Origin: Paraburkholderia megapolitana
Lineage (GTDB): Bacteria > Pseudomonadota > Gammaproteobacteria > Burkholderiales > Burkholderiaceae
Length of the DNA: 64,000 nucleotides
NCBI RefSeq assembly: GCF_007556815.1
Contig: NZ_CP041743.1
Coordinates: 930,001 to 994,000 of the forward strand
Direction of reading: 5' to 3'
Shown: positions 36,526 to 45,513 of the stretch, in pieces
Layout: every line of letters begins with the position of its first letter
Position numbering within the stretch: the first letter of the stretch is position 1
Position numbers and translations under genes: made by a program
Notes under the pieces: model-generated
Told to the model about the DNA's origin: nothing
Databases searched by the model: none
Seen by the model: the letters and a program-made list of their open reading frames with translations, nothing else

Positions 36526-37308
36526 ATGAGCACTATCGAACGACTATTCGACCTGAAGGGCAAGACCGCCTTGATCACAGGCGGCTCGCGCGGCCTCGGC
36601 TTGCAGATTGCCGAAGCGCTTGGTGAGCAAGGCGCGAAGATCGTGTTGTCCGCACGCAAGGCCGATGAGCTGCAGGCCGCGCAAGCGCATCTGCAATCGC
36701 TTGGCATCGAGGCGAGCTGGATAGCCGCCGATGGCGCGAAGGACGCAGACGTCGCCCGCCTCGCCGATGAGGCGCTGAAAACGCTCGGCCACGTCGATAT
36801 TCTCGTCAACAATGCCGGCGCAACATGGGGCGCCCCCGCGGAAGACTACCCGGTCGAAGCGTGGGACAAGGTGATGAACCTGAACATCCGCGGCCTGTTC
36901 CTGCTGACGCAACAGATCGGCAAGCGCAGCATGATTCCGCGCGGCTACGGCAAGATCGTGAACGTCGCATCGATAGCGGGTCTGAAAGGCAACGCGCCGG
37001 GTACGCTCGATACGATCGCCTACAACACATCCAAAGGCGCCGTCGTGAACTTCACTCGCGCACTGGCCGCGGAATGGGGCGAGCACGGTATCACTGTGAA
37101 TGCGCTCGCGCCGGGCTTCTTTCCGTCGAAGATGACGCGCGGTTCGCTGGAGGCATTGGGCGTCGACCGGCTGTCCGCCGGCGCGCCATTGCGGCGTATC
37201 GGCGATGACGAAGATCTGAAGGGCGCCGCGCTGCTGTTCTCGACCGATGCGAGCAAGCACATCACCGGGCAGATTCTGGCGGTGGATGGTGGGGTCAGCG
37301 CGGTGTAG
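36526..37308 (+). CDS. SDR-family oxidoreductase (FabG/3-hydroxyacyl-type)
   Basis: A 260-residue classical SDR with ITGGSRGLGLQIAEALG (nucleotide loop), ILVNNAGATWG, the catalytic Ser in VNVASIAGLKG, and a Y-N-T-S-K in place of the usual Y-x-A-S-K. The C-terminus GQILAVDGGVSAV is typical. ATG 36526 is chosen because AGGAG stands five bases upstream. Following an acyl-CoA dehydrogenase gene, it may act on a 3-hydroxyacyl-CoA or related alcohol. Confidence 0.92.
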   Translation: MSTIERLFDLKGKTALITGGSRGLGLQIAEALGEQGAKIVLSARKADELQAAQAHLQSLGIEASWIAADGAKDADVARLADEALKTLGHVDILVNNAGATWGAPAEDYPVEAWDKVMNLNIRGLFLLTQQIGKRSMIPRGYGKIVNVASIAGLKGNAPGTLDTIAYNTSKGAVVNFTRALAAEWGEHGITVNALAPGFFPSKMTRGSLEALGVDRLSAGAPLRRIGDDEDLKGAALLFSTDASKHITGQILAVDGGVSAV

Positions 37309-37582
37309 GTGTTGCCGGTTTCTTCACAATCTCTGTCTTAAGAGACGTTCGCTAGTACTTGAAGCGGACGTCCTTCGCGATTTCCGCAATGCTGCTATCA
37401 GTCAAGCCGGAGCAGGATCGACGGCACCTCCACGAGATAACGTTTCGCAGCCCAGGAATGGCAGTTGCTAGCCCCTCCGACGTGCAGTACCCAAAGGCAT
37501 ACGAGTAGCACAGCACTCAGTGCTGCCGCTGATCACACCTGTTGCAAGGAGTGAGCATCGTGACGACCCGGATTCTCGCCCC

Positions 37583-38845
37583 ATGAAACCCAACCGTGCC
37601 CTCGAAGCCCTGAATTTCTTCGTTGCCGACGTGCAGGCCGGCATCGGCCCGTTTCTCGGCGTGTTTCTTCAGGCGCGTGGCTGGGGCACCGATCTGATCG
37701 GCACCGTCATGACGATTGGCGGCATTGCCGGTATGGTCGCGACCTCGCCGGCCGGCGCGCTTGTCGATGCGACTCGCCATAAGCGCGCACTGATCGTAGT
37801 GGCCGGTGCGATGACGGTAGCAGCATCGGGGCTGCTGTGGGTGTCGCACGACTACTGGATGGTGGCGGCATCGCAGATAGCAACTGCCATCACAGGCGCG
37901 GCCCTTGGACCCGCGATGGCCGGCATCACGCTCGGTATCGTGCGACAACGCGGCTTCGACCGGCAGTTTGGACGCAATCAGGTCGCCAATCATGCAGGCA
38001 ACGTTGTGGCAGCCGCGCTGTCCGGCTGGCTCGGTTGGCGTTACGGCTTCGGCGCTGTCTTTGCCCTCAGCGCGGTGTTCGGGATCTTGTCGTTGATCGC
38101 AGTTGCCATGATTCGCGCAGACGCAATCGATCACGACGTCGCGCGCGGACTCGAAACCGACAATTCGAGTGGCAACGCAAGCGAAGCAAAAGTAAGCGGC
38201 CTGCGCATCCTGCTCGAATGCCGGCCGCTAGTCGTGCTCGCCGCAGCGCTCGCGCTCTTTCATCTCGGCAACGCGGCGATGCTACCGCTCTATGGCCTTG
38301 CCATCGTCGCCGCTCACCAGGGAGACCCCAGCGCATTCACCGCCGAAACCATCGTAATCGCCCAGCTGGTGATGGTCGGCGCCGCCGCATTCGCTTACCG
38401 TCTGATCCGCTGGCGCGGTTACTGGTGGGTGATCCTCGTCACGTTTCTCGCGCTGCCGGTACGCGGGATGATTGCCGCGTCGGTGATGCATCAGTGGGGC
38501 GTATGGCCGGTGCAGGCACTCGATGGCATTGGCGCGGGGCTGCAAAGCGTTGCCGTCCCCGCGCTTGTGGTCCGATTGCTGGAGGGGACCGGACGCGTCA
38601 ACGCAGGGCAAGGTGTCGTGATGACCGTGCAAGGCGCGGGCGCGGCTTTGAGCCCTGCGTTGGGCGGCATATTGGCGCATCGCTTCGGCTTCTCCGCAGC
38701 GTTCATCACGCTGGGCGCGATTTCCATGGGATCGCTGGGGCTGTGGCTTTGCTTTGGAGTGGGGCTTAGACACGCATGTCGTGCATGCATCGAGACCGAT
38801 GCCGGCACCGACGCCGAGGACGCACGCCCTGCGGTTTCGTCATAG
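37583..38845 (+). CDS. MFS transporter
   Basis: A 420-residue major facilitator with about 12 membrane segments, beginning MKPNRALEALNFFVADVQAG. The loop between segments 2 and 3 (GALVDATRHKRALIV) matches the MFS motif D-x-x-x-R-K. The two-half layout is evident, with a middle loop around residues 195-210 (IDHDVARGLETDNSSGNASE). ATG 37583 is the start; an in-frame GTG further up lies in non-hydrophobic sequence. Substrate unknown. The 274 bases before it show no gene. Confidence 0.9.
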   Translation: MKPNRALEALNFFVADVQAGIGPFLGVFLQARGWGTDLIGTVMTIGGIAGMVATSPAGALVDATRHKRALIVVAGAMTVAASGLLWVSHDYWMVAASQIATAITGAALGPAMAGITLGIVRQRGFDRQFGRNQVANHAGNVVAAALSGWLGWRYGFGAVFALSAVFGILSLIAVAMIRADAIDHDVARGLETDNSSGNASEAKVSGLRILLECRPLVVLAAALALFHLGNAAMLPLYGLAIVAAHQGDPSAFTAETIVIAQLVMVGAAAFAYRLIRWRGYWWVILVTFLALPVRGMIAASVMHQWGVWPVQALDGIGAGLQSVAVPALVVRLLEGTGRVNAGQGVVMTVQGAGAALSPALGGILAHRFGFSAAFITLGAISMGSLGLWLCFGVGLRHACRACIETDAGTDAEDARPAVSS

Positions 38846-38890
38846 TCCGTCCTGCGTTTCCGCGAAAGTGTCCGTTCGCTTTACACGGCA

Positions 38891-39847
38891 TCAGTGAAAA
38901 CCGTATTCGGGGTTGCGCCGATCGAAGGTCGACTCGCTCCAGTGACGAGGCACGACGTCTTCGAAATGAATCATCTCGAGCAGCTCGCCGTGCGCGTCCC
39001 ATGCTGCTTCGCCGATGGGCCATAGGTGTTGTAGATCGAAGAGCAGTCGCACGCGCTGTGCATAGTGCGCAGGCGGCCCAGACGGAGCAATCCACGTCCA
39101 CGCAAGCATCCGTGTACCCTGCACATTCACGAGTTCGATGCGAACCGGCTTTTCAGTAAGACCTTCTGCACGAAAGCTGCGCGCATCGTGCTCGATCGTG
39201 CGCGCGACGAACTGCAAGCCGATATCGCGCACGCTGTGGCGCGACTGGGCAAGCGCAAACGGCCCATCGATAGCGACCTTGCCCGACACGATACGCAACG
39301 GACCGCCCACGTGCCCATAGACGCTATCCGGGTCTGTCGTTTCGTCGTACAGAATCTCCTGTCCCGCATGCGCACCGTCAGGCAACCACTTCACGTAAAC
39401 TTTTCGCGGATTGTCCTGGTAGCGGACGATCATGTGATCGGGCCGCGCGGACCATCTGCCGAATACTCGCTCCCGTCGGAACATGGTGTATTCGTAGGCG
39501 TTGTCGAGAATCATGTCGAATCTCGCGTACTCGACGAACGCCTCGGGTTTCATGGCATCCATCAGGGCGAGAATCTGGTTGTCTGGCAACGACAGAAGCG
39601 AGCGATCTTCGATCGTCGTTCGCCACGATGCCGCCTGTTCGCCTGCGGTGAGGCAGCGGAACCGATCGACGTCGGTGCTCGCGGAATCCGCGGCGACGGC
39701 ATGCGTGCATTCCGCCGATGTGCTGGATAAAGCCGGCGAAATCGGGTCGATCTCTTGAGCGAAAGTGCTCGTTGAAACCATCAAGCACAGCCCCGCGAGC
39801 GCGCACAGCAGCGTCCGTGCGACTAGCGAGTTGCGAGAAGTGCTCAT
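38891..39847 (-). CDS. DUF1571-type secreted protein
   Basis: A 318-residue protein with an N-terminal signal sequence (SLVARTLLCALAGLCLMVSTSTFA) and a body resembling DUF1571: YEYTMFRRERVFGRWSARPDHMIVRYQDNPRKVYVKWL and the late IGEAAWDAHGELLEMIHFEDV segment. DUF1571 proteins are predicted periplasmic or cell-envelope proteins related in fold to lipoprotein carriers; no activity is known. ATG 39847 is 13 bases after the stop of the His/Gly-rich secreted protein, so the two are co-transcribed. Confidence 0.8.
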   Translation of the reverse strand: MSTSRNSLVARTLLCALAGLCLMVSTSTFAQEIDPISPALSSTSAECTHAVAADSASTDVDRFRCLTAGEQAASWRTTIEDRSLLSLPDNQILALMDAMKPEAFVEYARFDMILDNAYEYTMFRRERVFGRWSARPDHMIVRYQDNPRKVYVKWLPDGAHAGQEILYDETTDPDSVYGHVGGPLRIVSGKVAIDGPFALAQSRHSVRDIGLQFVARTIEHDARSFRAEGLTEKPVRIELVNVQGTRMLAWTWIAPSGPPAHYAQRVRLLFDLQHLWPIGEAAWDAHGELLEMIHFEDVVPRHWSESTFDRRNPEYGFH

Positions 39848-39860
39848 AGAGAAGGCCAAA

Positions 39861-40349
39861 CTAGCGCCGCCCCATTCCACCGAAGCTGTGCGCGCCACCA
39901 CCACCGAACCCACGCACCCCACCGCCACCGAATCCACCGCGATGAAAGCCCGCTGAAACGGGTACGCGGAAACGGCCGCGATCCATCAGATGGTAATGAT
40001 CGAAGTGGTGAAAGTGATGAAAGCGATCGACAAAGATCAGGTTCACACCAGCACCGATGAACACCGGCGGCCCCCACCACCACGGGTCGAGATAGGGATA
40101 GTCCGCGACCGGATACCACAGCACGCTACCATCCTGGCCTTGTACGATCTGCCAGCTTCCATCGCTTTGCAGGCACGCACGTCCAACGATCTGCTGCATC
40201 GTGCCGTCGATTTCCGCCTGCCCCACCACCGCGCGACAATTCGTGCTGTCGGCCGGTACGGGTAGATCATCGGATGTCTGCGCGAGTGCAGGCACCGCGA
40301 GACCAAGACAGGCGAGCAAGGTCCCAAAACGAAGCAATCGATTCATCAT
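39861..40349 (-). CDS. Secreted His/Gly-rich hypothetical protein
   Basis: A 162-residue protein with a signal peptide (RLLRFGTLLACLGLAVPALA) and two Cys residues in the mature N-terminal part (NCRAVV, RACLQS). A WYPVADYPYLDPWWWGPP segment is followed by a His/Phe-rich run (HHFHHFDHYH) and a Gly-rich tail. The His cluster could bind metal; this is only inferred from composition. GAGG precedes the start, which may be either of two adjacent ATGs (40349 or 40346). Same operon as the DUF1571 gene. Confidence 0.72.
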   Translation of the reverse strand: MMNRLLRFGTLLACLGLAVPALAQTSDDLPVPADSTNCRAVVGQAEIDGTMQQIVGRACLQSDGSWQIVQGQDGSVLWYPVADYPYLDPWWWGPPVFIGAGVNLIFVDRFHHFHHFDHYHLMDRGRFRVPVSAGFHRGGFGGGGVRGFGGGGAHSFGGMGRR

Positions 40350-40700
40350 GTATGGCCTCGTAAATTCCCGACGTTTCGACGTCGCGCCATCGGCGTCACC
40401 CGGCACATCGGTGTGCCCAGGCCAATTCATGCCCCGATGCCACAGCGCTTGAAACCCGCCGCGCGAAACGTGAATGCCTGATCATTAAACGTTGCAGCAC
40501 ACCGACTTATTCCAGCATCGTCCGACGAAACACGACCGTCCCGCGCGAAACCACCGGTGAATACCGCTCACATACACATGAGAATTTCTGACTTAGCGAT
40601 CGCGTCGATAGCGGGTTACTGTGACGGCGCCCGACACATGGCCAAGCATGGATCGTCGTAGCGAAGCGTCCCGGGCACGAAAACACGGACCGAGGCAGAC
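40350..40700. other. 351-base intergenic region, no gene seen
   Basis: The stretch between the His/Gly-rich secreted gene (minus) and the DMT transporter (plus) should carry both promoters. It contains CGACGTTTCGACGTCG at 40369-40384, a short inverted pair. No RNA gene or reading frame with a ribosome site is supported. Confidence 0.5.
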
Positions 40701-41567
40701 ATGGCAATTCTGATGGGATTGATTTCGGCTCTATGCTGGGGCGCGACGGACTTCCTGGCGGGACATACCACTCGCCAGATTGGTGTGGCCAGGTCGCTGT
40801 TCTATAGCCAGTCGTTTGGATTTCTCGTTTTGACTGTGTGGATTGTGTCTCATCCAGCGCTTTTTCATGTCGACACGAACGGCTTTGGGCTCGCTATGGC
40901 CGTCCTGGCAGCAGTCTGTAATCTGGTTGCAATGGCTTCTTTGCTCAAGGCGCTGTCGATCGGCAAGGCCTCCGTCGTTGCGCCGATCGTCTCGCTGTAT
41001 GGCGCGGTAACGACCGTCCTCTCGGTGATCGCTGGAGAGCCGATTACCACTATGGCCGTGGCCAGTCTCGTGCTGTGTATTTTCGGCGCGAGCCTCGCCA
41101 GTATTTCGAAGTCGTCGGACGGTAAGCCGGAAGCTCCCGCTTCTATCGGCCTTGGCTTGCTCTCCGCGCTAATGTTTGGACTCGGTTTCTGGCTTCAGGG
41201 AGCGTTCGCTGTCAAGGACCTGGGGATAGTCGATACGTTGTGGGTGTATTACCTCGTTGCCGTGGTTGTCCTGTTGGCCATATTGATCAGGAGCCGCAAT
41301 CTGTCCCCGCCGCGAGGTTCGATTTTCGCCCTGATTCTTACCATCAGCTTGCTTAGCCTGTGCGGATTTTCCGCACTCGCATACGGTTCGGGCACGGGTC
41401 ACGTGGCGATCGTCACGGTGCTCAGTTCATTGGCGAGTGCTGTTACGGCCGTGCTTGGATTCGCTATCCGCGGTGAGCGCCCGAGTGTGCCGCAATGGAT
41501 AGGCATCTCGATCATCACGTTCGGTGTCGTGTCGCTCAAACTGACTTCAGGTATTGCGACGGGCTAA
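40701..41567 (+). CDS. EamA/DMT-superfamily transporter
   Basis: A 288-residue membrane protein with ten predicted hydrophobic segments in two EamA repeats: GLISALCWGATDFLAGHTTR...VVAPIVSLYGAVTTVLSVIAGEP in the first and LLSALMFGLGFWLQG...VAIVTVLSSLASAVTAVLGFAIRGERPS in the second, each ending in the family-typical G-E-x-P/R-P loop. GAGG stands five bases before the ATG. Its codon use is less GC-biased than its neighbours, suggesting transfer. It precedes the LanC-like gene by 67 bases on the same strand, so it could export or import the product of that enzyme. Confidence 0.9.
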   Translation: MAILMGLISALCWGATDFLAGHTTRQIGVARSLFYSQSFGFLVLTVWIVSHPALFHVDTNGFGLAMAVLAAVCNLVAMASLLKALSIGKASVVAPIVSLYGAVTTVLSVIAGEPITTMAVASLVLCIFGASLASISKSSDGKPEAPASIGLGLLSALMFGLGFWLQGAFAVKDLGIVDTLWVYYLVAVVVLLAILIRSRNLSPPRGSIFALILTISLLSLCGFSALAYGSGTGHVAIVTVLSSLASAVTAVLGFAIRGERPSVPQWIGISIITFGVVSLKLTSGIATG

Positions 41568-41634
41568 CTAACATATCGACCGAGCGGACTGGTACGATCA
41601 TCGCTTAACCCGACCCCGAAGCGTCGCTTCACCC

Positions 41635-42849
41635 ATGACACTTTTCGACCCCACACGACATGAGCCGCTGATCGAAACCGACTGGGACGAACACGTAGCC
41701 CGGGCGACGATCCAGCACATAGCAGCCGGTACGCACGCCAGCTTTAACCCAGACACGTACTGGCCCACGCACTCGCTCGATGGAGGTCCGTCGGACACGC
41801 TCACGTATCTTTATCACGGCGCGTGTGGAACGTTCTGGGCGCTCGCCTTTCTGGAATCGGTCGGCGCCACAGCGCCCGGTGTGGACTACGCTCCGCACTA
41901 TTCGACGCTGCTGGAGCGAAACCGGATCGCGCTGCAAGACGAATCGGCGCAGTCGCTTGCCTCGTACATGATGGGCGACATACCGATCCTGCTGCTCGAA
42001 TACGAACACACGCCAACCGAACAGCTCGCCGACAAGCTGGCAGATCTTATTCTGTCGAATCTCGACAATCCGACTCGCGAACTCATGTGGGGCTCGCCTG
42101 GAACGCTTCTGGCATCGAAGTTTCTCTACGAGCGAACATCGGATGAGCGCTGGGCCGATCTGTTCCGGCTGACCGCGGACAAGCTGTGGTCCGAGTTGCT
42201 CTGGTCGCCGGAACATGCGTGCTTCTACTGGACGCAGGATCTGTATGGCAAGCAATCGACTTACCTCGATAGCGTCCACGGTTTCGTTGCCACGGCCGTA
42301 CCGCTGATCGCCGGTCGGCATTTGCTGAGCGACGAGCGCTGGAGCGGCTGGCGCGAACGCATCACGACTACCGTCTCGCGCACCGCAGTCGTCGATGACG
42401 GAAAGGCGAACTGGCACGCTCAGCTCGTCCGCGAAAACGCAAACGTCGCGCCACACCTGATGCAGTTCTGTCACGGCGCACCGGGGTTCGTCATATGTCT
42501 CGCCAATATGCCAGGCGACGAACTGGACACGTTATTGCTGGCCGCGGGCGAAGCAACCTGGGCAGCGGGTCCATTGAAGAAAGGCTCGAACCTGTGTCAC
42601 GGCACGGGCGGCAACGGCTTCGCCTTTCTGTCGCTTTACCGGCGGACTGGCGATAGCAAATGGCTGCATCGCGCACGCGCATTCGCCATGCACGGCATCG
42701 CGCAAACGATGGCAGCGGAACGTCAATACGGCCAGCTACGCTATTCGTTGTGGACCGGAGACCCTGGGTTCGCGATCTATCTGTGGAACTGCATACACGG
42801 GACGGCTTCGTTTCCGACGCTTGATTTCTTTTTTACGGACATCAAGTAA
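41635..42849 (+). CDS. Orphan LanC-like protein (lanthionine synthetase C family)
   Basis: A 404-residue alpha,alpha-barrel protein. Zinc ligands and catalytic residues of LanC are all in place: C279-H-G in QFCHGAPGF, C321-H322-G in NLCHGTGGN, and His215 in SVHGFVAT (NisC uses Cys284, Cys330, His331 and His212). Repeated GxxG barrel turns occur at HGACG, GSPG, HGAPG and GTGG. LanC proteins cyclise dehydrated Ser/Thr with Cys; eukaryote-type LanCL proteins add glutathione to dehydroamino acids. No precursor or dehydratase gene is visible nearby, so a LanCL-like clearing role or an unrecognised short substrate is possible. Confidence 0.88.
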   Translation: MTLFDPTRHEPLIETDWDEHVARATIQHIAAGTHASFNPDTYWPTHSLDGGPSDTLTYLYHGACGTFWALAFLESVGATAPGVDYAPHYSTLLERNRIALQDESAQSLASYMMGDIPILLLEYEHTPTEQLADKLADLILSNLDNPTRELMWGSPGTLLASKFLYERTSDERWADLFRLTADKLWSELLWSPEHACFYWTQDLYGKQSTYLDSVHGFVATAVPLIAGRHLLSDERWSGWRERITTTVSRTAVVDDGKANWHAQLVRENANVAPHLMQFCHGAPGFVICLANMPGDELDTLLLAAGEATWAAGPLKKGSNLCHGTGGNGFAFLSLYRRTGDSKWLHRARAFAMHGIAQTMAAERQYGQLRYSLWTGDPGFAIYLWNCIHGTASFPTLDFFFTDIK

Positions 42850-42874
42850 AGCGCTCGGCGCCGCCCCTTGTTAC

Positions 42875-43636
42875 TCACTTGCCACCCGTAACATCGAGAA
42901 ACGTGCCAGTGATAAAAGAAGCCTCGTCGCTTGCCAGCCATAAGATCGCGCGCGCAACCTCTTCAGGTTGACCGCCTCTTCCCATTGGGATCGAGTCTCG
43001 CACGCGATCCACCCGTCCCGGCTCTCCACCGCTCGCATGCATGTCGGTGTAGATATGTCCTGGGCGAATGCAGTTGACGCGTATTCCGTCCCGCGCGACT
43101 TCCTTGGAGAAGCCCATCGTAAATGTCTCGAGCGCACCCTTCGACGCGGCGTAGTCGACATACTCGTTGGGACTACCGAGCCGGGCCGATGCCGACGAGA
43201 TGTTGATCACAACGCCGCCACGACCACTGTGACGAAACGACATCCGCTTCACCGCCTGTTGCGCGCAGAGGATAGGGCCTATCGAGTTGACCGCGAAGAT
43301 GCGCTGCATCCGCTCGAAGCTGAGATCCTCCAGCTTCGATTGTTGCGCAATGATCGCAGCGTTATTCACCAGCACATCGATACGGCCAAACTTCTGGTCG
43401 ATCGCCGCGAATAGCTGAACGACCTGCTCAGGATCGGCGCTGTCTGCGCGCATGGCTAAAGCCCGGCGCCCGACCGCTTCCACATCGGCCACGACCGCAA
43501 GGGCAGACGACTCGTCGGAGACGAAGCTTATCGCTACGTCGTAACCTTGTGCGGCAGCAAGCCGCGCAGTGGCCGCGCCGACGCCGCGGGCTCCACCCGT
43601 TATCAGAATCAACGGTGCCTGTGCAACAGCATTCAT
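42875..43636 (-). CDS. SDR-family oxidoreductase
   Basis: A 253-residue classical SDR with ITGGARGVGAATARLAA (nucleotide loop), VLVNNAAIIAQQS, Ser in INISSASARLG, YAASKGALETFTMG (Y-x-x-x-K) and the C-terminal SFITGTFLDVTGGK. Length is typical for FabG-like reductases. It lies 50 bases after the MFS sugar-efflux-like gene on the same strand and probably shares its transcript. Substrate unknown. Confidence 0.93.
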   Translation of the reverse strand: MNAVAQAPLILITGGARGVGAATARLAAAQGYDVAISFVSDESSALAVVADVEAVGRRALAMRADSADPEQVVQLFAAIDQKFGRIDVLVNNAAIIAQQSKLEDLSFERMQRIFAVNSIGPILCAQQAVKRMSFRHSGRGGVVINISSASARLGSPNEYVDYAASKGALETFTMGFSKEVARDGIRVNCIRPGHIYTDMHASGGEPGRVDRVRDSIPMGRGGQPEEVARAILWLASDEASFITGTFLDVTGGK

Positions 43637-43686
43637 TTAGCGAATCTCCACGTGATGATTCAGACTGACGAAGCAACTGACCGGGA

Positions 43687-44898
43687 TCAATATGCGCTGA
43701 ATCTTTCGGTACGTGCCATCCATGCCAGTCCGACAACTGCTACACACCCAAAGAGCGCGGGCAGCAAAAAGACGTTAGGCAAGCCCAGTAACGCGACGCC
43801 GAAACCGCCCGCAATGCCTCCTAACGCCGAGGCAAGCGCCGTCGAGCTCATGAAGATTGCGGACGCCGTCGCTACCGCGTTGGGAAGCAGGCGTTGAGCA
43901 ACGAGGATGCCGAGGACCATAAAGATGCCCCAGACACCGCCCATCAGAATCTGTCCAGCGAACATCCCAGCCGCGGACGACCACAACGCAAAGCAAAGAT
44001 TGGCCAGTATCCCCATTGCGGCCGCGATACACATCAGCCACACGTTACCAAACCTGCGGCCGAGCCCGATGCTGAAGGGCATGATGAGCAGCTCGATGAA
44101 CGGCTGTATCCCGATGACCGCACCGCGTACAGCCGGACTTAGCTTGAGCTGCTCTTCCATATAGATCAGCAAGAATCCGAACTTCACCGGTTCGCCTGCG
44201 TAGACGAGGACGAAGAGCCCCGTGAACGTTAGCAATGGAAGCATGGCACGCAGACTGGCGTGACGCGCGGGTTCACCCGTCGATTCCAGCTTGGGCCTCG
44301 CGACCGGATTCAGTGTTCCGAGCGGCACGATCTGTAGCAGCATGCAGATGGCGGTCAACCACAGCATGGGGCGCAAGCCATAGACAGCCGCTACCCAAGC
44401 GCCCAGGACAGGTCCGACGATCCATCCGCCGGTAAGCGCCATCCGGATGATGGCGACGACACTTTCATTCGCATCGCCGGGTTTGTCGCTGAGTTCGTCG
44501 TGGACAGCTGCAAAAATCTGCGAGGCGGTCGCACCGGCAACAGCCAGCAAAACGACCGCGATGACGAACGCCATCCAGACCGAAGTAGAGAGAGCCAGCC
44601 CCGCCCAGCCCAGGAAACCCGCCACGGCGCACATGCGAAACAGACCGAGACGATTGCCTGTGCGATCGGAGTAGCGGCCGATGCAATACCCCGCCACTGG
44701 CGCTGCAAGGCTCGTCAGGTAGTAGAGTCCCGCCAGCGGTAGCGAGGCGCCGAGTTCCTTTACCAGGAACAGAACGATCTGTGGTGCAGCCGCTGACGTG
44801 CCAAGGCCCGACAGAAACATGGCAATCGTTGCGCCGAGAAAAAACCTTGAAGCTGCGACTTGACGCAATGCAGAACTACGACCGGTACGGTCAGGCAT
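43687..44898 (-). CDS. MFS transporter, sugar-efflux (SetA-like) type
   Basis: A 403-residue MFS protein of the SetA/sugar efflux group: FLSGLGTSAAAPQIVLFLVKELGASLPLAGLYYLTSLAAPVAG at the N-terminus, YCIGRYSDRTGNR as the loop 2-3 motif, and LIYMEEQLKLSPAVRGAVIGIQPFIELL mid-protein. About 12 hydrophobic segments are present. ATG 44898 (MPDRTGRSS) is chosen over in-frame alternatives far upstream. It heads a two-gene unit with the downstream SDR gene. Such transporters export sugars or sugar-like compounds. Confidence 0.88.
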   Translation of the reverse strand: MPDRTGRSSALRQVAASRFFLGATIAMFLSGLGTSAAAPQIVLFLVKELGASLPLAGLYYLTSLAAPVAGYCIGRYSDRTGNRLGLFRMCAVAGFLGWAGLALSTSVWMAFVIAVVLLAVAGATASQIFAAVHDELSDKPGDANESVVAIIRMALTGGWIVGPVLGAWVAAVYGLRPMLWLTAICMLLQIVPLGTLNPVARPKLESTGEPARHASLRAMLPLLTFTGLFVLVYAGEPVKFGFLLIYMEEQLKLSPAVRGAVIGIQPFIELLIMPFSIGLGRRFGNVWLMCIAAAMGILANLCFALWSSAAGMFAGQILMGGVWGIFMVLGILVAQRLLPNAVATASAIFMSSTALASALGGIAGGFGVALLGLPNVFLLPALFGCVAVVGLAWMARTERFSAY

Positions 44899-45088
44899 CG
44901 TGAGATAAACCCCTTGGCTATGTTCCTGAACTTGTGCGCGAGCGACGCCCGATCCGGCGTGCACGCTGGAGATTATCGCAACGGGTTCTGGATTGCTATG
45001 GGCGGGGTGACGTGATTGTTCCGTCCTGGCTGGAACAAGGGGACGAGTCTTGAAGCTGGACGAAAGCGGACTGCCAGAGTCCGCCAAC

Positions 45089-45451
45089 CTAGTCGTGTCG
45101 AACGGCCATCAGATCCTTCCCGGTCAACGCAAGGACCGCTGAGGCCTCGGCAAGCGCATCTTGCTCTTCTACGCTCAGCGCCGACTTTTCGGACCACGTG
45201 GCGACGAGGCGAGCTAGAACTTCTCGCGTTCGCAATTGAAGCTGGCGTGACGAATCCGCCTCTTCGGCAAGATTGCGAAGGCTGCGCCGTGCGTTGCTGC
45301 GCCCGTGTTCCGTCCCGTGCTCGATGGCGGAAAGCAGGATCGGAACGAGCGTTCTCCATCGAGGCGCGAGGTCGATCATGTCATGCTCAGCTGCCCAAAC
45401 CGGGTTTCGCGACGTGTGCCGATCGGAAGATCCCTTGACGTTTCTGTTCAT
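45089..45451 (-). CDS. Hypothetical helical protein
   Basis: A 120-residue, charged, apparently all-helical protein (for example ARRSLRNLAEEADSSRQLQLRTREVLARL). No family recognised; no signal peptide or membrane segment. ATG 45451 is chosen because AGGAG lies nine bases upstream. It follows the M81 peptidase stop by 62 bases on the same strand and may be the third gene of that operon. Confidence 0.6.
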   Translation of the reverse strand: MNRNVKGSSDRHTSRNPVWAAEHDMIDLAPRWRTLVPILLSAIEHGTEHGRSNARRSLRNLAEEADSSRQLQLRTREVLARLVATWSEKSALSVEEQDALAEASAVLALTGKDLMAVRHD

Positions 45452-45513
45452 TTCAATTGCTCCTTCAACTACTGGCTGCGAGGTGCCAGCGCCGCAGGCA
45501 AACACCATTTCCA

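Noticed and set aside
40369..40384. Second copy of the 9033-9062 operator (shared CGACGTTTCGA)
   Set aside because: Only one arm matches and the partner arm is just five bases; probably chance in GC-rich sequence.
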